Assembly: GCA_028726465.1 (NCBI GenBank)
Contig: JAQYQB010000004.1
Span: forward strand, 79,028 to 143,027
Length of the DNA stretch: 64,000 nucleotides
DNA from: Mycobacteriaceae bacterium
GTDB lineage: Bacteria > Actinomycetota > Actinomycetes > Mycobacteriales > Mycobacteriaceae
Direction of reading: 5' to 3'
This document shows positions 17,423 through 27,422 of the stretch, piece after piece (within the stretch, counting starts at the first letter, position 1; the number at the start of each line of letters is the position of its first letter). The notes under the pieces were generated by a model that made no database searches, was not told the origin of the DNA, and saw only the letters and a program-made list of their open reading frames with translations. Made by a program: the position numbers and the translations under genes.

Positions 17423-18220
17423 TTAATTAACCTCCACGATGGCGGCGGTGGGGGCGAAGCGGCAGCTGCCCTCCTCGGTGTTGACGGCGCCGCTGAGCAG
17501 GGCGACGACGGTGCCGGGGCCGGTGGCGGCGCGGCCCGAGATGGTCGCCGGGCCGTCCGGGTTAATCCCGTGGTCGCCCAGCGCGGTAACGCCGCTGCGG
17601 AAGTTGTTCAGGTTGAACCAGTGGACGTTCATCTGGCCCTGGTTGGGCGTGGCCGCCTGGGTGCCCATGGCGGTGAACAGGAAGGCGGTCTCGCCGGCGC
17701 CCGCGCCAGGGGTGGGGATCTTGGTCGGACCGGGCACCGCGATGGCAGACCCGACGGAGTCCTGCGTGCCGCCGATGCAGCGGCCGGAGACGGTCGGCCA
17801 GTAGAACTGGCGGAAGTTCGGGCCGCCGACGGGCATCTCCACGCCGGCCTCGCCGCCGCCCTGGCCGGTGGTATAAGCCAGCGCGGCCAGGATGGCGTTG
17901 CGCGCGTCCTCCGGCATCCACGGCTGGTAGGCGAAGTCGCGCACCTGCGCGGCCGCCTGCGGGGTGGGCCGGCCCAAGTGATCCACCGGCAGCGAGGAGC
18001 CGACGGCGTCTTCGAACTGCGCGCTCAGCTCGGCGGCGGACGACGCGGCCGAGGCGGCGGGCGCCGGTACCTGCGCGGCGGCCTCGGCGGGGGAGACCAT
18101 GGCAACGAGGGCGCCGATAAGGCCGGCGGTCGCGGCTGACATGGCTGCCGCGCGGCCGAGGCGGGACGTCGAGTTCCGGCGGCGCGGGTGGTTGGCGTGG
18201 TCCGCAGAGGAAATGGTCAC
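17423..18220 (-). CDS. Secreted protein resembling the Rv1157c family
   Basis: 265 aa from GTG 18220, with AAGGACT about 9 nt before it. The N-terminus has a basic stretch (NHPRRRNSTSRLGR), a hydrophobic core (AAAMSAATAGLIGALVAMVS) and a likely Ala-x-Ala cleavage in PAEAAAQ near residue 48. The mature part begins Ala-rich, then carries SSLPVDHLGRPTPQAAAQVRDFAYQPWMPEDARNAILAALAY, the stretch that recalls mycobacterial Rv1157c. The rest is a Gly/Pro-rich beta domain with two cysteines (GRCIGG and GSCRFAP) that could pair outside the cell. Function is unknown. Upstream is a 442-nt non-coding region with a phased GTNAC array. Confidence 0.75.
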   Translation of the reverse strand: MTISSADHANHPRRRNSTSRLGRAAAMSAATAGLIGALVAMVSPAEAAAQVPAPAASAASSAAELSAQFEDAVGSSLPVDHLGRPTPQAAAQVRDFAYQPWMPEDARNAILAALAYTTGQGGGEAGVEMPVGGPNFRQFYWPTVSGRCIGGTQDSVGSAIAVPGPTKIPTPGAGAGETAFLFTAMGTQAATPNQGQMNVHWFNLNNFRSGVTALGDHGINPDGPATISGRAATGPGTVVALLSGAVNTEEGSCRFAPTAAIVEVN

Positions 18221-18662
18221 GATGAACGCAGTCCTTGGGTGGGGGATAAGTTCTAGTAAAGAAGTCGTTGTCCGGCGGTGACTAATCTGACCCCGGGATT
18301 TGTGTCTGCAAGCCTCCTGAGTCACATTAGTTACAGCCGTAACAACTTCACCTGTAGTAACAGTATTCAATTTTTGGCAACAGTCAACTGGAAACTTGAC
18401 TATTACTTCATCTTTCGTCGAATGTAATGGTTTCGTTACACATCCCAGCGCGGGGCAAATGCGGAAGCCGCTGCGGGGGCCGGGAGGGCGGCGGGGATAA
18501 TTTTGGGCGGTTTTTCGGTGGCCAATTCTGCAGCGAACCAGCAGGCGGGGTATCGTAGTACCCCGTTGAAAAATGTCCCGTTCCTGGGAGCCTGGGCGGC
18601 AAGAGCCTGCTCCCGGCAAGGAAAGCGGGAAACCCGAGATTCCATTGAAGGAGAATCGATTC
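18221..18662. other. 442-nt divergent intergenic region between the secreted-protein gene and typA
   Basis: No convincing gene is seen; the open frame on the minus strand is a shadow. It is more AT-rich than its surroundings (18290-18440). It holds the phased array listed separately. A possible minus-strand promoter has TTGACT at 18383-18388 and TACTGT at 18361-18366. An inverted repeat GGGGTA-TCGTAG-TACCCC lies at 18547-18564 upstream of typA. The typA ribosome site AAGGAGA lies just before 18663. Confidence 0.6.
18321..18365. promoter_or_regulatory. 9-nt-phased GTNAC direct-repeat array (candidate operator)
   Basis: GTCAC at 18321, GTTAC at 18330, GTAAC at 18339 and GTAAC at 18357 all fall on one 9-nt period; the unit at 18348 is degenerate. 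A further GTTAC is at 18435. The array lies at the 5' side of the secreted-protein gene, overlapping its possible -10. GTAAC-like half-sites recall MtrA-type regulators, but those sites as I remember them are spaced differently. Confidence 0.45.
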
Positions 18663-20573
<1,911 letters not shown>

Positions 20574-20596
20574 TTCGCCCGAGCGTTAACTACCTC

Positions 20597-20640
20597 ATCC
20601 CGCCCCTACTGCACTAAAGTGGGGCGGGATTTATTTCTTT
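20597..20640 (+). terminator. Rho-independent terminator of typA
   Basis: Perfect 10-bp stem ATCCCGCCCC (20597-20606) with GGGGCGGGAT (20621-20630), 14-nt loop, followed by TTATTTCTTT. It ends 20 nt before the lpqW start, so lpqW needs its own promoter inside or beside this hairpin or depends on readthrough. Confidence 0.85.
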
Positions 20641-20659
20641 CTAGAAGGCAGGTGCACCG

Positions 20660-22258
20660 GTGACAAAGCCGTTTCGCGGCGCGATCGCGCTGCTGAGCGC
20701 CGGGCTGCTGGGCGGCGGCGTTCTCAGTGCGTGCGCGGCGAACCCGGGCCCGCCGCCGGTGGTCGAAGAGGCCCCGTCGGAGCCCTCTACCACCTCGACG
20801 ACGACCAACCCGCCGCCCGAGCCCACCGAGCGCTCGCGCGTGGCCGTCGGCGTCGACCCGCTCCAGGCCGGGTTGAACCCGCACCTCTTGGCGGACAACC
20901 AGCAGCTCGTTGAAGACATCGCCGACCTCGTGCTGCCGTCGGTTTTCCATGGGGACCAGCTAGATACCGACGTGGTGGACTCCGCCGAGGAAGTCGAGGC
21001 CCCGGAGGGCGTGGCCCAGCGCCTGCGCTACGAGATTTCCTCGGCCGCCCAGTGGTCCGATGGCACCCCGCTGACCTCAGCCGATTTCAGCTACCTGTGG
21101 GAGAAGATGCGCAGCGCCCCAGGGGTGAAATCCCCGGCCGCCTACCAGGCGATCAGTGCGGTGCACAGCTCCGACGGCGGCAAGATTGTCACCGTGGATC
21201 TATCCACCCGCGTGGCTGACTGGCGCGTGCTGTTCCAGCACCTCTTGCCCGCCCACCTGTTGGAGGAGGGCGACGCCTCCTTTAGCGCTGCCCTGGCCAA
21301 CGACATCCCGGCCTCGGCCGGGCGCTTCCTGGTCGCCTCCGTGGACAACGCCCGCGGCATCATCACCCTGAACCGCAACGACCGCTACTGGGGCGCGGAG
21401 CCGGCCCAGCTGGACGTGATCGAGCTGCACTACATGCGCTCGTCCCAGCAGGCGGTCAACATGTTGCGCACCGGCCAGGTCGGTTTCGCCGACATCCTGC
21501 CGGAGCAGACCACCATGGAGTCGCTGTCCCTGGTGCCCGGGGTCGAGGCCCAGACCCAGGCCGGGCTGCGGCAGCTGCGCCTGCAGCTATCCACCCGCAC
21601 GCTTGCCGATGCCTCCGTCCGCCGCGCCCTAGCCAGCCTCGTCGATACCGATCAGCTGGCCCGCCTGGCCACCGGCCGCAGCGCGGACCTGGCCGTGGCC
21701 CGCAACCCGGTGTCCGCCGGCGCGGATCTCACCCCGCTGCGCGAGCTCGCCGAGAACCGGCCCATCCGGCTGGCCGCGGACCCGTCCGACGTGCCCGCCA
21801 CCAACGCCGCCCATGCGCTCGTGGACGTGCTCACCAGCCAGGGCATTGCCGCCGAGGTGGTCGGGGAGAAGATGTCGGTCATCACCTCCACGCTACTGCC
21901 CAACGAGCGCGCCGATGCCGTCCTCGCCTGGCACGACCTGACCTTGCAGCCGGCGGACTTCGCCGACTATTTCGTTTGCCCGAGCCCCGAGAACAAGGCT
22001 GGCGGCGACCTGTCCGGCTATTGCCCCGAGGACGCCGAGGCGCAGCTGGGGCGTATCCTGGGAGGCGAATACACGGGCGAACAGGCCCTCGAGCAGGTGC
22101 GCGCCCTGAATGCGGCCCAGACCCTCTACGTGCCGATCATCGACGAAACCCGGGTACACGCCGTGGGCCGGGGCATCGCCGGCCCCGCGGGCGCGCCGGC
22201 CGAGTGGTCGCTGGAAACCGCCCCAACCTGGAAAGAAGGAGAACGTGTCGAAGACTAA
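20660..22258 (+). CDS. lpqW: LpqW-like lipoprotein, ABC solute-binding protein family 5 fold
   Basis: 532 aa. The signal peptide ends in a lipobox LSAC with Cys25, followed by a Pro/Thr/Ser-rich linker. The body has the family 5 peptide-binding fold (YEISSAAQWSDGTPLTSADFSYLWEKM; ITLNRNDRYWG). In mycobacteria and corynebacteria LpqW does not import peptides but directs mannolipid (PIM/lipoarabinomannan) synthesis at the membrane. The typA-lpqW-mshB neighbourhood is the M. tuberculosis Rv1165-Rv1170 arrangement, which supports the LpqW call over a generic peptide-binding protein. No permease genes lie nearby, also arguing against transport. GTG start; its end overlaps mshB by 14 nt. Confidence 0.85.
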   Translation: MTKPFRGAIALLSAGLLGGGVLSACAANPGPPPVVEEAPSEPSTTSTTTNPPPEPTERSRVAVGVDPLQAGLNPHLLADNQQLVEDIADLVLPSVFHGDQLDTDVVDSAEEVEAPEGVAQRLRYEISSAAQWSDGTPLTSADFSYLWEKMRSAPGVKSPAAYQAISAVHSSDGGKIVTVDLSTRVADWRVLFQHLLPAHLLEEGDASFSAALANDIPASAGRFLVASVDNARGIITLNRNDRYWGAEPAQLDVIELHYMRSSQQAVNMLRTGQVGFADILPEQTTMESLSLVPGVEAQTQAGLRQLRLQLSTRTLADASVRRALASLVDTDQLARLATGRSADLAVARNPVSAGADLTPLRELAENRPIRLAADPSDVPATNAAHALVDVLTSQGIAAEVVGEKMSVITSTLLPNERADAVLAWHDLTLQPADFADYFVCPSPENKAGGDLSGYCPEDAEAQLGRILGGEYTGEQALEQVRALNAAQTLYVPIIDETRVHAVGRGIAGPAGAPAEWSLETAPTWKEGERVED

Positions 22259-23159
22259 CCTGGACCTGTCGGGATTTCGGGTCTTGCTGACCCACGCGCA
22301 TCCGGACGACGAGACCCTGTTTACCGGCGGGACCATCGCCGGGCTGAGCGCGCGCGGCGCGCAGGTCACCGTCGCGACGGCCACGCTCGGCGAGGAAGGC
22401 GAGGTCATCGGGGACAAGTACCAGCACCTGGTGGCGGACGAGGCCGACCAGCTGGGAGGTTTCCGCATCGGCGAGCTGGACGCCGCCGTCGGTCACCTGG
22501 GCGCGCGGTCGGTGCTGCTGGGCGGGCCCGGCCAGTTCCGCGACTCCGGCATGGCAGGATCCGCCGCCCACGCCAACCCACGTGCCCTGGTCAACCGCGT
22601 CCCGGAGGCGGCGCAGCTCATCGCCCAGCTCATCGACGAGCTACGCCCTGATGCCGTCATCACCTACGGGCCCGACGGCGGTTACGGGCACCCCGACCAC
22701 ATCGCGGTGCACCAGGCTACCCACCAGGCGCTAGAGCAGGCCGGATGGGCCGTGCCCCGGGTGTGGTGGGCCATCTACGAGCGCGAGCTGACGCTGGGGG
22801 CGCTGGAGACCCTGCGCGTTCCGGAGGGCTGGCAGCTGCCGATCGCCGATTACCTAGACAACTTCACCAACGCCGGCGCCGATCTCAAGGTCCGGCTCAC
22901 CCCGGCCGCCTACCAGGCCAAGCGGCGCGCGATGGCCGCCCACGCGACCCAGATCTGGCTCGGCGACGGCACCGTCACCGAGACCAACCCGGAACCCGCC
23001 TGGGTGCAAGCCACCAACCCGGCCGAGGTGCCCACCGGCTACGCGCTGTCCAACCGCCTGCTGATGCCGCTGCCGCGCACCGAGTCCTTCCAGCTCGCCC
23101 AAGGCCCGTCGCCGCTCGGCGAGGGCATCCGTGGGCTGCTGGGGGAGCTAGACTCATGA
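22245..23159 (+). CDS. mshB: N-acetyl-1-D-myo-inositol-2-amino-2-deoxy-glucopyranoside deacetylase
   Basis: Zinc deacetylase of the mycothiol pathway, giving GlcN-inositol for MshC. 304 aa from GTG 22245, which has AGAAGGAGAA before it and lies inside the end of lpqW. Zinc ligands are His19 and Asp22 in THAHPDDE and the His in PDGGYGHPDHIAVHQ near residue 145. The acid/base Asp is in the first motif. GCN5-like or Mca-like alternatives are less likely because the mycothiol-specific context is kept and Mca proteins differ around GGYGHPDH. It is ATGA-coupled to a small membrane protein. Confidence 0.93.
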   Translation: MSKTNLDLSGFRVLLTHAHPDDETLFTGGTIAGLSARGAQVTVATATLGEEGEVIGDKYQHLVADEADQLGGFRIGELDAAVGHLGARSVLLGGPGQFRDSGMAGSAAHANPRALVNRVPEAAQLIAQLIDELRPDAVITYGPDGGYGHPDHIAVHQATHQALEQAGWAVPRVWWAIYERELTLGALETLRVPEGWQLPIADYLDNFTNAGADLKVRLTPAAYQAKRRAMAAHATQIWLGDGTVTETNPEPAWVQATNPAEVPTGYALSNRLLMPLPRTESFQLAQGPSPLGEGIRGLLGELDS

Positions 23160-23539
23160 GCGGCGAGGAGGCGGTTATCCGCACCGACTTCACGCGGGCC
23201 GAGGCCGTCGGTGGGCTGACGTGGCTGTGCCTCGGGGCGGCGCTGTCCTGTCTGCTGGAGGTGGTCTACCTCAACGCGTGGATTGGGCCGGTACCGTTCC
23301 CGATTACCATCGTGGTGGCGTTCCTGTTCAACCACGTGCTGACCAAAACGGCGCGGCTGTGGAGCTCGAATCCCTTCGTGGTCGCGCTGCCTTTGGCGGT
23401 GTGGATCCTGCTCTTCGCGATATTTTTGTTTGGCGTTGAAGTAACCGGGGATCAACTACTAGCCAATAATATTCGCACCGTGTGCCTGCTTTTTGCGGGC
23501 ATAGCGGGCGGTGTCTGGCATTTTGTCAAGACGAAGTGA
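23156..23539 (+). CDS. Small membrane protein downstream of mshB (Rv1171-like)
   Basis: 127 aa with about four hydrophobic segments (LTWLCLGAALSCLLEVVYL; PFPITIVVAFLFNHVL; FVVALPLAVWILLFAIFLF; TVCLLFAGIAGGVWHF). The ATGA start overlaps the mshB stop, so it is translationally coupled. The same position in M. tuberculosis holds Rv1171, a membrane protein of unknown function. The sequence gives no catalytic motif. Its last 80 nt are more AT-rich than the rest of the operon. Confidence 0.8.
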   Translation: MSGEEAVIRTDFTRAEAVGGLTWLCLGAALSCLLEVVYLNAWIGPVPFPITIVVAFLFNHVLTKTARLWSSNPFVVALPLAVWILLFAIFLFGVEVTGDQLLANNIRTVCLLFAGIAGGVWHFVKTK

Positions 23540-23587
23540 CATACTATTTAACGGCCTAAAAACTGGATCAGGAGATAATTTTCACCC

Positions 23588-23911
23588 ATGACTTATACAA
23601 TCGCCCAACCTTGTGTTGACGTGATGGACCGGTCCTGCGTCGAGGAGTGCCCGGTCGATTGCATCTATGAAGGCAAGCGTTCCCTCTACATCCACCCTGA
23701 CGAGTGCGTGGACTGCGGCGCCTGCGAGCCCGCCTGCCCGGTGGAAGCCATCTTCTACGAGGACGACGTGCCGGACGAGTGGCTCGACTACAACGACGCC
23801 AACGCCGCCTTCTTCGACGATCTGGGTTCCCCGGGCGGGGCTGCCGCCTTGGGCCCGCAGGACTTCGACGCGCCGATGATCGCCGCGTTGCCGCCACAGA
23901 ATCAGGAGTAG
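23588..23911 (+). CDS. fdxC: Seven-iron ferredoxin (3Fe-4S + 4Fe-4S)
   Basis: 107 aa soluble electron carrier. The motif [21 protein letters not shown] gives the 3Fe-4S type N-terminal cluster, with cysteines at about 9, 17 and 21 and a fourth joining the other cluster; [16 protein letters not shown] gives the 4Fe-4S cluster near residue 40. The acidic, Pro-rich tail matches actinobacterial FdxA/FdxC. The order mshB-fdxC-dapC is conserved. It lies 7 nt before dapC, with an AGGAG near the junction. Confidence 0.93.
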   Translation: MTYTIAQPCVDVMDRSCVEECPVDCIYEGKRSLYIHPDECVDCGACEPACPVEAIFYEDDVPDEWLDYNDANAAFFDDLGSPGGAAALGPQDFDAPMIAALPPQNQE

Positions 23912-23918
23912 AAGCACC

Positions 23919-25019
23919 ATGAACCGCACCCCGCTGGGGGAGAAGCTACCGGACTTTCCCTGGGACTCGCTGGCCGATGCCAAGGCCAAGGCCGCCGCGC
24001 ACCCGGACGGAATCATCAACCTGTCCGTCGGGACCCCCGTGGACCCGGTCTCGCCGGGGGTGCAGCTGGGCCTGGCATCGACGGCCGCGGAGCCGGGTTA
24101 CCCCGCCACCGCCGGCACGCCGCAGCTACAAGAGGCCATCGTGAGCGCTTTGGAGCGGCGCTACCACGTGACCGGCCTGGATACCCAGTCGGTGCTGCCG
24201 GTTATCGGTTCTAAGGAAGCCATCGCGTGGCTGCCCACTCTGCTGGGGCTCAGCGGCCACCGGATCGTGATCCCCGGCCTGGCGTACCCGACCTACGAGG
24301 TGGGCGCCCGTCTCGCCGGCGCCGAGGTTGTCCGAGCCGACGACACCGCCGACTTCGGCGATGCCTCGCTGGTCTACCTCAACTATCCCGCCAACCCGAC
24401 CGGGGAGGTCGCCTCCGTCGAGCACCTCCGCGAGGTAGTCGCCTGGGCCCGGGCTCACGATGCCATCGTCGCCTCCGACGAGTGCTACCTCGGCCTGGGC
24501 TGGAACGACGACAACCCGCCGGTGTCCATCCTGGACCCGCGCGTGTGCGACGGCGACCACACCGGCCTGCTGGCCCTGCACTCGCTGTCCAAGACGGCGA
24601 ACCTCGCGTCCTACCGCGCGGCGTTTATCGCCGGCGACCGCGACCTCGTCCAGGAGCTGCTGGCCGTGCGCAAGCACGCCGGCCTCATCGTGCCCGGCCC
24701 CATCCAGTCCGCGATGGTCGCCGCGCTTGACGACGACGCCTCCGAGCAGCTGCAGCGCCAGCTCTATGCCCGCCGGCGCGTGGCGTTGATGAAGGCACTG
24801 ACCGCAGCGGGCTTCAAGATCGACCACTCCGACGGCGGCCTCTACCTGTGGGCCACCCGCGGCGAGGACTGCCGGGCGACCGTCGACTGGCTGGCCGAGC
24901 GCGGCATCCTGGTCGCACCTGGCGACTTCTACGGCCCGGCCGGCAAGCAATACATCCGCATGGGCCTCAACGGCACGGACGAAGGTATTGCCGCCGCGGT
25001 GGAGCGCCTGGGGCGCTAG
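23919..25019 (+). CDS. dapC: Succinyldiaminopimelate transaminase
   Basis: Class I aminotransferase of the succinylase lysine/diaminopimelate route, using glutamate and PLP. 366 aa. Visible motifs: the GTPVDPVSPGVQ substrate loop, LNYPANPTGEVAS near residue 150, and SLSKTANLASYR with Lys225 as the PLP lysine. The C-terminal arginine segment KQYIRMGLNG binds the alpha-carboxylate. dapD and dapE of the same pathway are 5-14 kb away in this window. Its TAG overlaps the GTG of the next gene (TAGTG). Confidence 0.92.
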   Translation: MNRTPLGEKLPDFPWDSLADAKAKAAAHPDGIINLSVGTPVDPVSPGVQLGLASTAAEPGYPATAGTPQLQEAIVSALERRYHVTGLDTQSVLPVIGSKEAIAWLPTLLGLSGHRIVIPGLAYPTYEVGARLAGAEVVRADDTADFGDASLVYLNYPANPTGEVASVEHLREVVAWARAHDAIVASDECYLGLGWNDDNPPVSILDPRVCDGDHTGLLALHSLSKTANLASYRAAFIAGDRDLVQELLAVRKHAGLIVPGPIQSAMVAALDDDASEQLQRQLYARRRVALMKALTAAGFKIDHSDGGLYLWATRGEDCRATVDWLAERGILVAPGDFYGPAGKQYIRMGLNGTDEGIAAAVERLGR

Positions 25020-25828
25020 TGCCGCCCATCGGCTGCCGGGAGGGTATCTCCCCGCAAAAGACCGTCCTGCGCGGTCGCGTTCCGTGGGAAGGGGAGTACT
25101 GGGCCGCCCGTGCTGGTGATTCCCCGTTTGCCGAGGGCGAGAAACTCCGTCCCGGCCAAGCGTTGCCGCGGCCCGTGCCGGCGTGGTTTCACCCCGTCGT
25201 GCCGGCGGAAGTGGAGGTCCCGTTCTACCACCGCGTCCTCTTCGCTGACGAGGACCTCATCGTGGTGGACAAGCCGCACTTTCTGCCGACGACGAGCAAC
25301 GGGCGCATCGTCCGCAACACCGTCCAGACCCGCCTCCGCCTCGAGTTCGGCGAGGACGAAATCGTGCCCATCCACCGGCTGGACCGGCTGACCGCGGGGA
25401 TTGTGGTCTGCTCTCGCCGGCGCGCCACCCGCAGCGTCTACCAGCAGCTTTTCGCCCAGCGCCGCGTTCGCAAGCAGTACCGCGCGGAGCTTTCCGCCCC
25501 GCTGGACATCGACGAGCTCATAACCCTGCCCATGCGCAAGATCGCCGGGCAGCGCCGCGTGGCCGTCGATGCCACCGGCACCACCACCCGCACCCGAGTC
25601 CGCGCGCACGGGCGGGTGGCCGACCTGTGGCCGGAGACCGGGCACACGCACCAGCTGCGGGTGCTGCTGAACCACCTGGGCGCGCCAATTCTCGGCGACG
25701 ACACCTACCCAATCGACCGTGGCCTCGACCTTTACGACTTTTCCCGGCCGCTCAAGCTGTGGCACACCAGCCTTAGCTTTACCGATCCGTTGCAAGGCAC
25801 GCAGCGCCGGTTTTCGCTCCCGCAGTAG
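25019..25828 (+). CDS. RluA-family RNA pseudouridine synthase
   Basis: 269 aa from GTG 25019, one base overlapping dapC. The catalytic block is HRLDRLTAGIVVCSRR, in which the Asp is the nucleophile; RLD-x-x-T-A-G replaces the usual T-S-G. Other RluA traits are VVDKPHFLPTT and ETGHTHQLRVLLNHLGAPILGDDTYP near residue 205. No S4 domain is present. The first 35 residues (TVLRGRVPWEGEYWAARAG) are an actinobacterial extension. Target RNA and position cannot be told. About 57 nt separate it from the GtrA-like gene. Confidence 0.88.
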   Translation: MPPIGCREGISPQKTVLRGRVPWEGEYWAARAGDSPFAEGEKLRPGQALPRPVPAWFHPVVPAEVEVPFYHRVLFADEDLIVVDKPHFLPTTSNGRIVRNTVQTRLRLEFGEDEIVPIHRLDRLTAGIVVCSRRRATRSVYQQLFAQRRVRKQYRAELSAPLDIDELITLPMRKIAGQRRVAVDATGTTTRTRVRAHGRVADLWPETGHTHQLRVLLNHLGAPILGDDTYPIDRGLDLYDFSRPLKLWHTSLSFTDPLQGTQRRFSLPQ

Positions 25829-25885
25829 TCGCGGAGTATTCTCGAAGAGTTATTGTTGTTATCCGCAGGCCTGAAAAGGTAGTTC

Positions 25886-26449
25886 ATGAGTGAGCAGAGC
25901 TTCGCGCGCATGGCGGCCAACCTCCGGCAGTTCATCAAATTCGGAATGGTGGGCGGCTCGGGCGCGCTGGTTAACTTTGCCGTGTTCGTGCTGTGCAAGA
26001 AGATTGCCGAAGGCTTCTTCTCCGTGCACGAGACCGACGTCTGGTTCCCGATTTTCGGCACCGAATTCAACGTGCGCTGGTACAACGTCTTCATGGTGAT
26101 CGCTTTCCTCGTGGCCAACACCTGGAACTACCAGCTCAATCGCATGTGGACCTTCAAATCGGTCAGCAGCGTGTCCTGGCTGCGCGGCTTCTTCCCGTTC
26201 CTGCTCACCGGCCTTGGCGCGCTGGTCGTCTCACAGATTTTCATGGTGCTGCTGATGAACCCCACCACGCCAATCGGCCTGCCGCGCGATATCTTCGACG
26301 ACTCCACCGGCCTGCGCACCATGTCCTACTGGGCCAACATGATTTCCGTCATTCTCGCCATGCCGGTCAACTTCATCATCAACAAGCTCTGGACCTTCCG
26401 CTCGCGGCCCGAGGGCCCGCGCGTCGTCCACGAGCAGGAGCCCGCCTAG
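25886..26449 (+). CDS. GtrA-like membrane protein
   Basis: 187 aa, four membrane segments, beginning FIKFGMVGGSGALVNFAVFVLC as in GtrA family proteins, with NTWNYQLNRMWTFKSV after the second segment and NFIINKLWTFRSR at the end, the family's two WTF repeats. GtrA-type proteins are thought to move polyprenyl-linked sugars or assist cell-wall glycosylation. Which sugar is unknown here. ATG start with AAAAGG upstream. Confidence 0.85.
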   Translation: MSEQSFARMAANLRQFIKFGMVGGSGALVNFAVFVLCKKIAEGFFSVHETDVWFPIFGTEFNVRWYNVFMVIAFLVANTWNYQLNRMWTFKSVSSVSWLRGFFPFLLTGLGALVVSQIFMVLLMNPTTPIGLPRDIFDDSTGLRTMSYWANMISVILAMPVNFIINKLWTFRSRPEGPRVVHEQEPA

Positions 26450-26530
26450 CGCTTATTCCCGGCCCGCTTCTCCCGCTTCCGCTTGGTTTCGCGCAGCCGT
26501 TGGCTCCTGTTTCCGGCTCTCCGCCGGCCC

Positions 26531-26608
26531 GCGCGCCCTCCGCGCTCACGGGTAGGGGATTGGTGCGCGGATTTGCCTTGCCGGTGACCGCGAAGGGTTC
26601 ATGCGCGG
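26531..26608 (+). repeat. Dispersed palindromic repeat, copy A
   Basis: 78 nt, identical to copy B except at four positions. Left arm GCGCGCCCTCCGCGCTCACGG; right arm CCGGTGACCGCGAAGGG followed by TTCATGCGCGG. The arms can pair over about 15 bp with one or two mismatches; the middle GGATTTGCCTTG is single-stranded. Confidence 0.85.
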
Positions 26609-26654
26609 TAGCGCCGGTCGGCCGGCTACTCGTATGTTCAGCAGAACTTTCCTC

Positions 26655-26732
26655 GCGCGCCCTTCGCGCTCACGGGCAGAGGATTGGTGCACGGATTTGC
26701 CTTGCCGGTGACCGCGAAGGGTTCATGCGCGG
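26655..26732 (+). repeat. Dispersed palindromic repeat, copy B
   Basis: 78 nt, same orientation as copy A and 46 nt after it. Left arm GCGCGCCCTTCGCGCTCACG restores full pairing with the right arm CGCGAAGGG at the position where copy A has C for T. Confidence 0.85.
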
Positions 26733-26779
26733 TCGAGTGAGGTTTCGGCCAGGCGGTAGTCGCCCAGCCGGCCAGCTAA

Positions 26780-27271
26780 CTAGTCATCGAATGAGGCGTC
26801 CAAGCGCCGCTGGTCGCGTGCGCGGAGGAGGTTGATGATGAGCGGGGTGAAAACCAGCCCGCCGAGAAATCCCAAGATACCGCCGACGATGATGCCGCTA
26901 GCCGTATCAAGCTGGCCCGCCTGGTAGGTGTTGTAGAACATGCCCGCCATCATGATCGCAGCTGGTAGAGCGACAAGCGCGGTGGGAAGAAGACGCGGGG
27001 TAGCGGGCTTCGGGCGGGGAATGTGCTTGGTCATCCATTGGGTGCTGAGCATTTCGGCCAGGACGTACGGCAGAATCACGACCACGGAAACTTGGGAGAG
27101 CTGCCCGTCTAAGAGCCAGGCGAAGATTGCGCCGACGGTGTACAGGCTGAAGACCATCGTGGAATACCCCACGGCGTAGGACTTGTATACTATCTCCCGC
27201 TGGTACTCGTCCTCGGTGCACGCCTCGACCTGCTCAAAGGTGTGATTCGCGATGTGATCGGCGATCGACAT
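26780..27271 (-). CDS. Small membrane protein of unknown function
   Basis: 163 aa from ATG 27271 (AAGGATT before it). Upstream in-frame starts are unlikely. A soluble N-terminus (SIADHIANHTFEQVEACTEDEYQREIVYK) is followed by four hydrophobic segments (STMVFSLYTVGAIFAWLL; VSVVVILPYVLAEML; LLPTALVALPAAIMMAGMFY; ASGIIVGGILGFLGGLVFTPLIINLL) and a charged end (RARDQRRLDASFDD). I do not recognise a family. It stands alone between the palindromic repeats and a broken gene, in an accessory-looking stretch. Confidence 0.65.
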   Translation of the reverse strand: MSIADHIANHTFEQVEACTEDEYQREIVYKSYAVGYSTMVFSLYTVGAIFAWLLDGQLSQVSVVVILPYVLAEMLSTQWMTKHIPRPKPATPRLLPTALVALPAAIMMAGMFYNTYQAGQLDTASGIIVGGILGFLGGLVFTPLIINLLRARDQRRLDASFDD

Positions 27272-27422
27272 GGCAGGTAATCCTTTCTTGGCTCTTGCCA
27301 CTCCCGCCGGGGACAAAAACCGAAGGCTACGGAGGCGGGAGGTCCCATTGGCACCGAGCCAACGGCGCAACAGGCCCATCTTCGTGATTAAGCGTAGAGA
27401 ATAGCGGGCTACCTGGCAAAGC

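Larger units (their letters stand above)
26450..26779. other. 330-nt gene-free stretch carrying two repeat copies
   Basis: Apart from the two 78-nt palindromic repeats (26531-26608 and 26655-26732), I see no gene, T-rich terminator or clear promoter. The first 80 nt are C/T-rich (pyrimidine runs CCCGCTTCTCCCGCTTCC). Confidence 0.6.

Noticed and set aside
26450-26779. CRISPR array suspected from two nearby 78-nt repeats
   Set aside because: Only two copies, repeat far too long and palindromic, no spacer pattern, and other copies are scattered.
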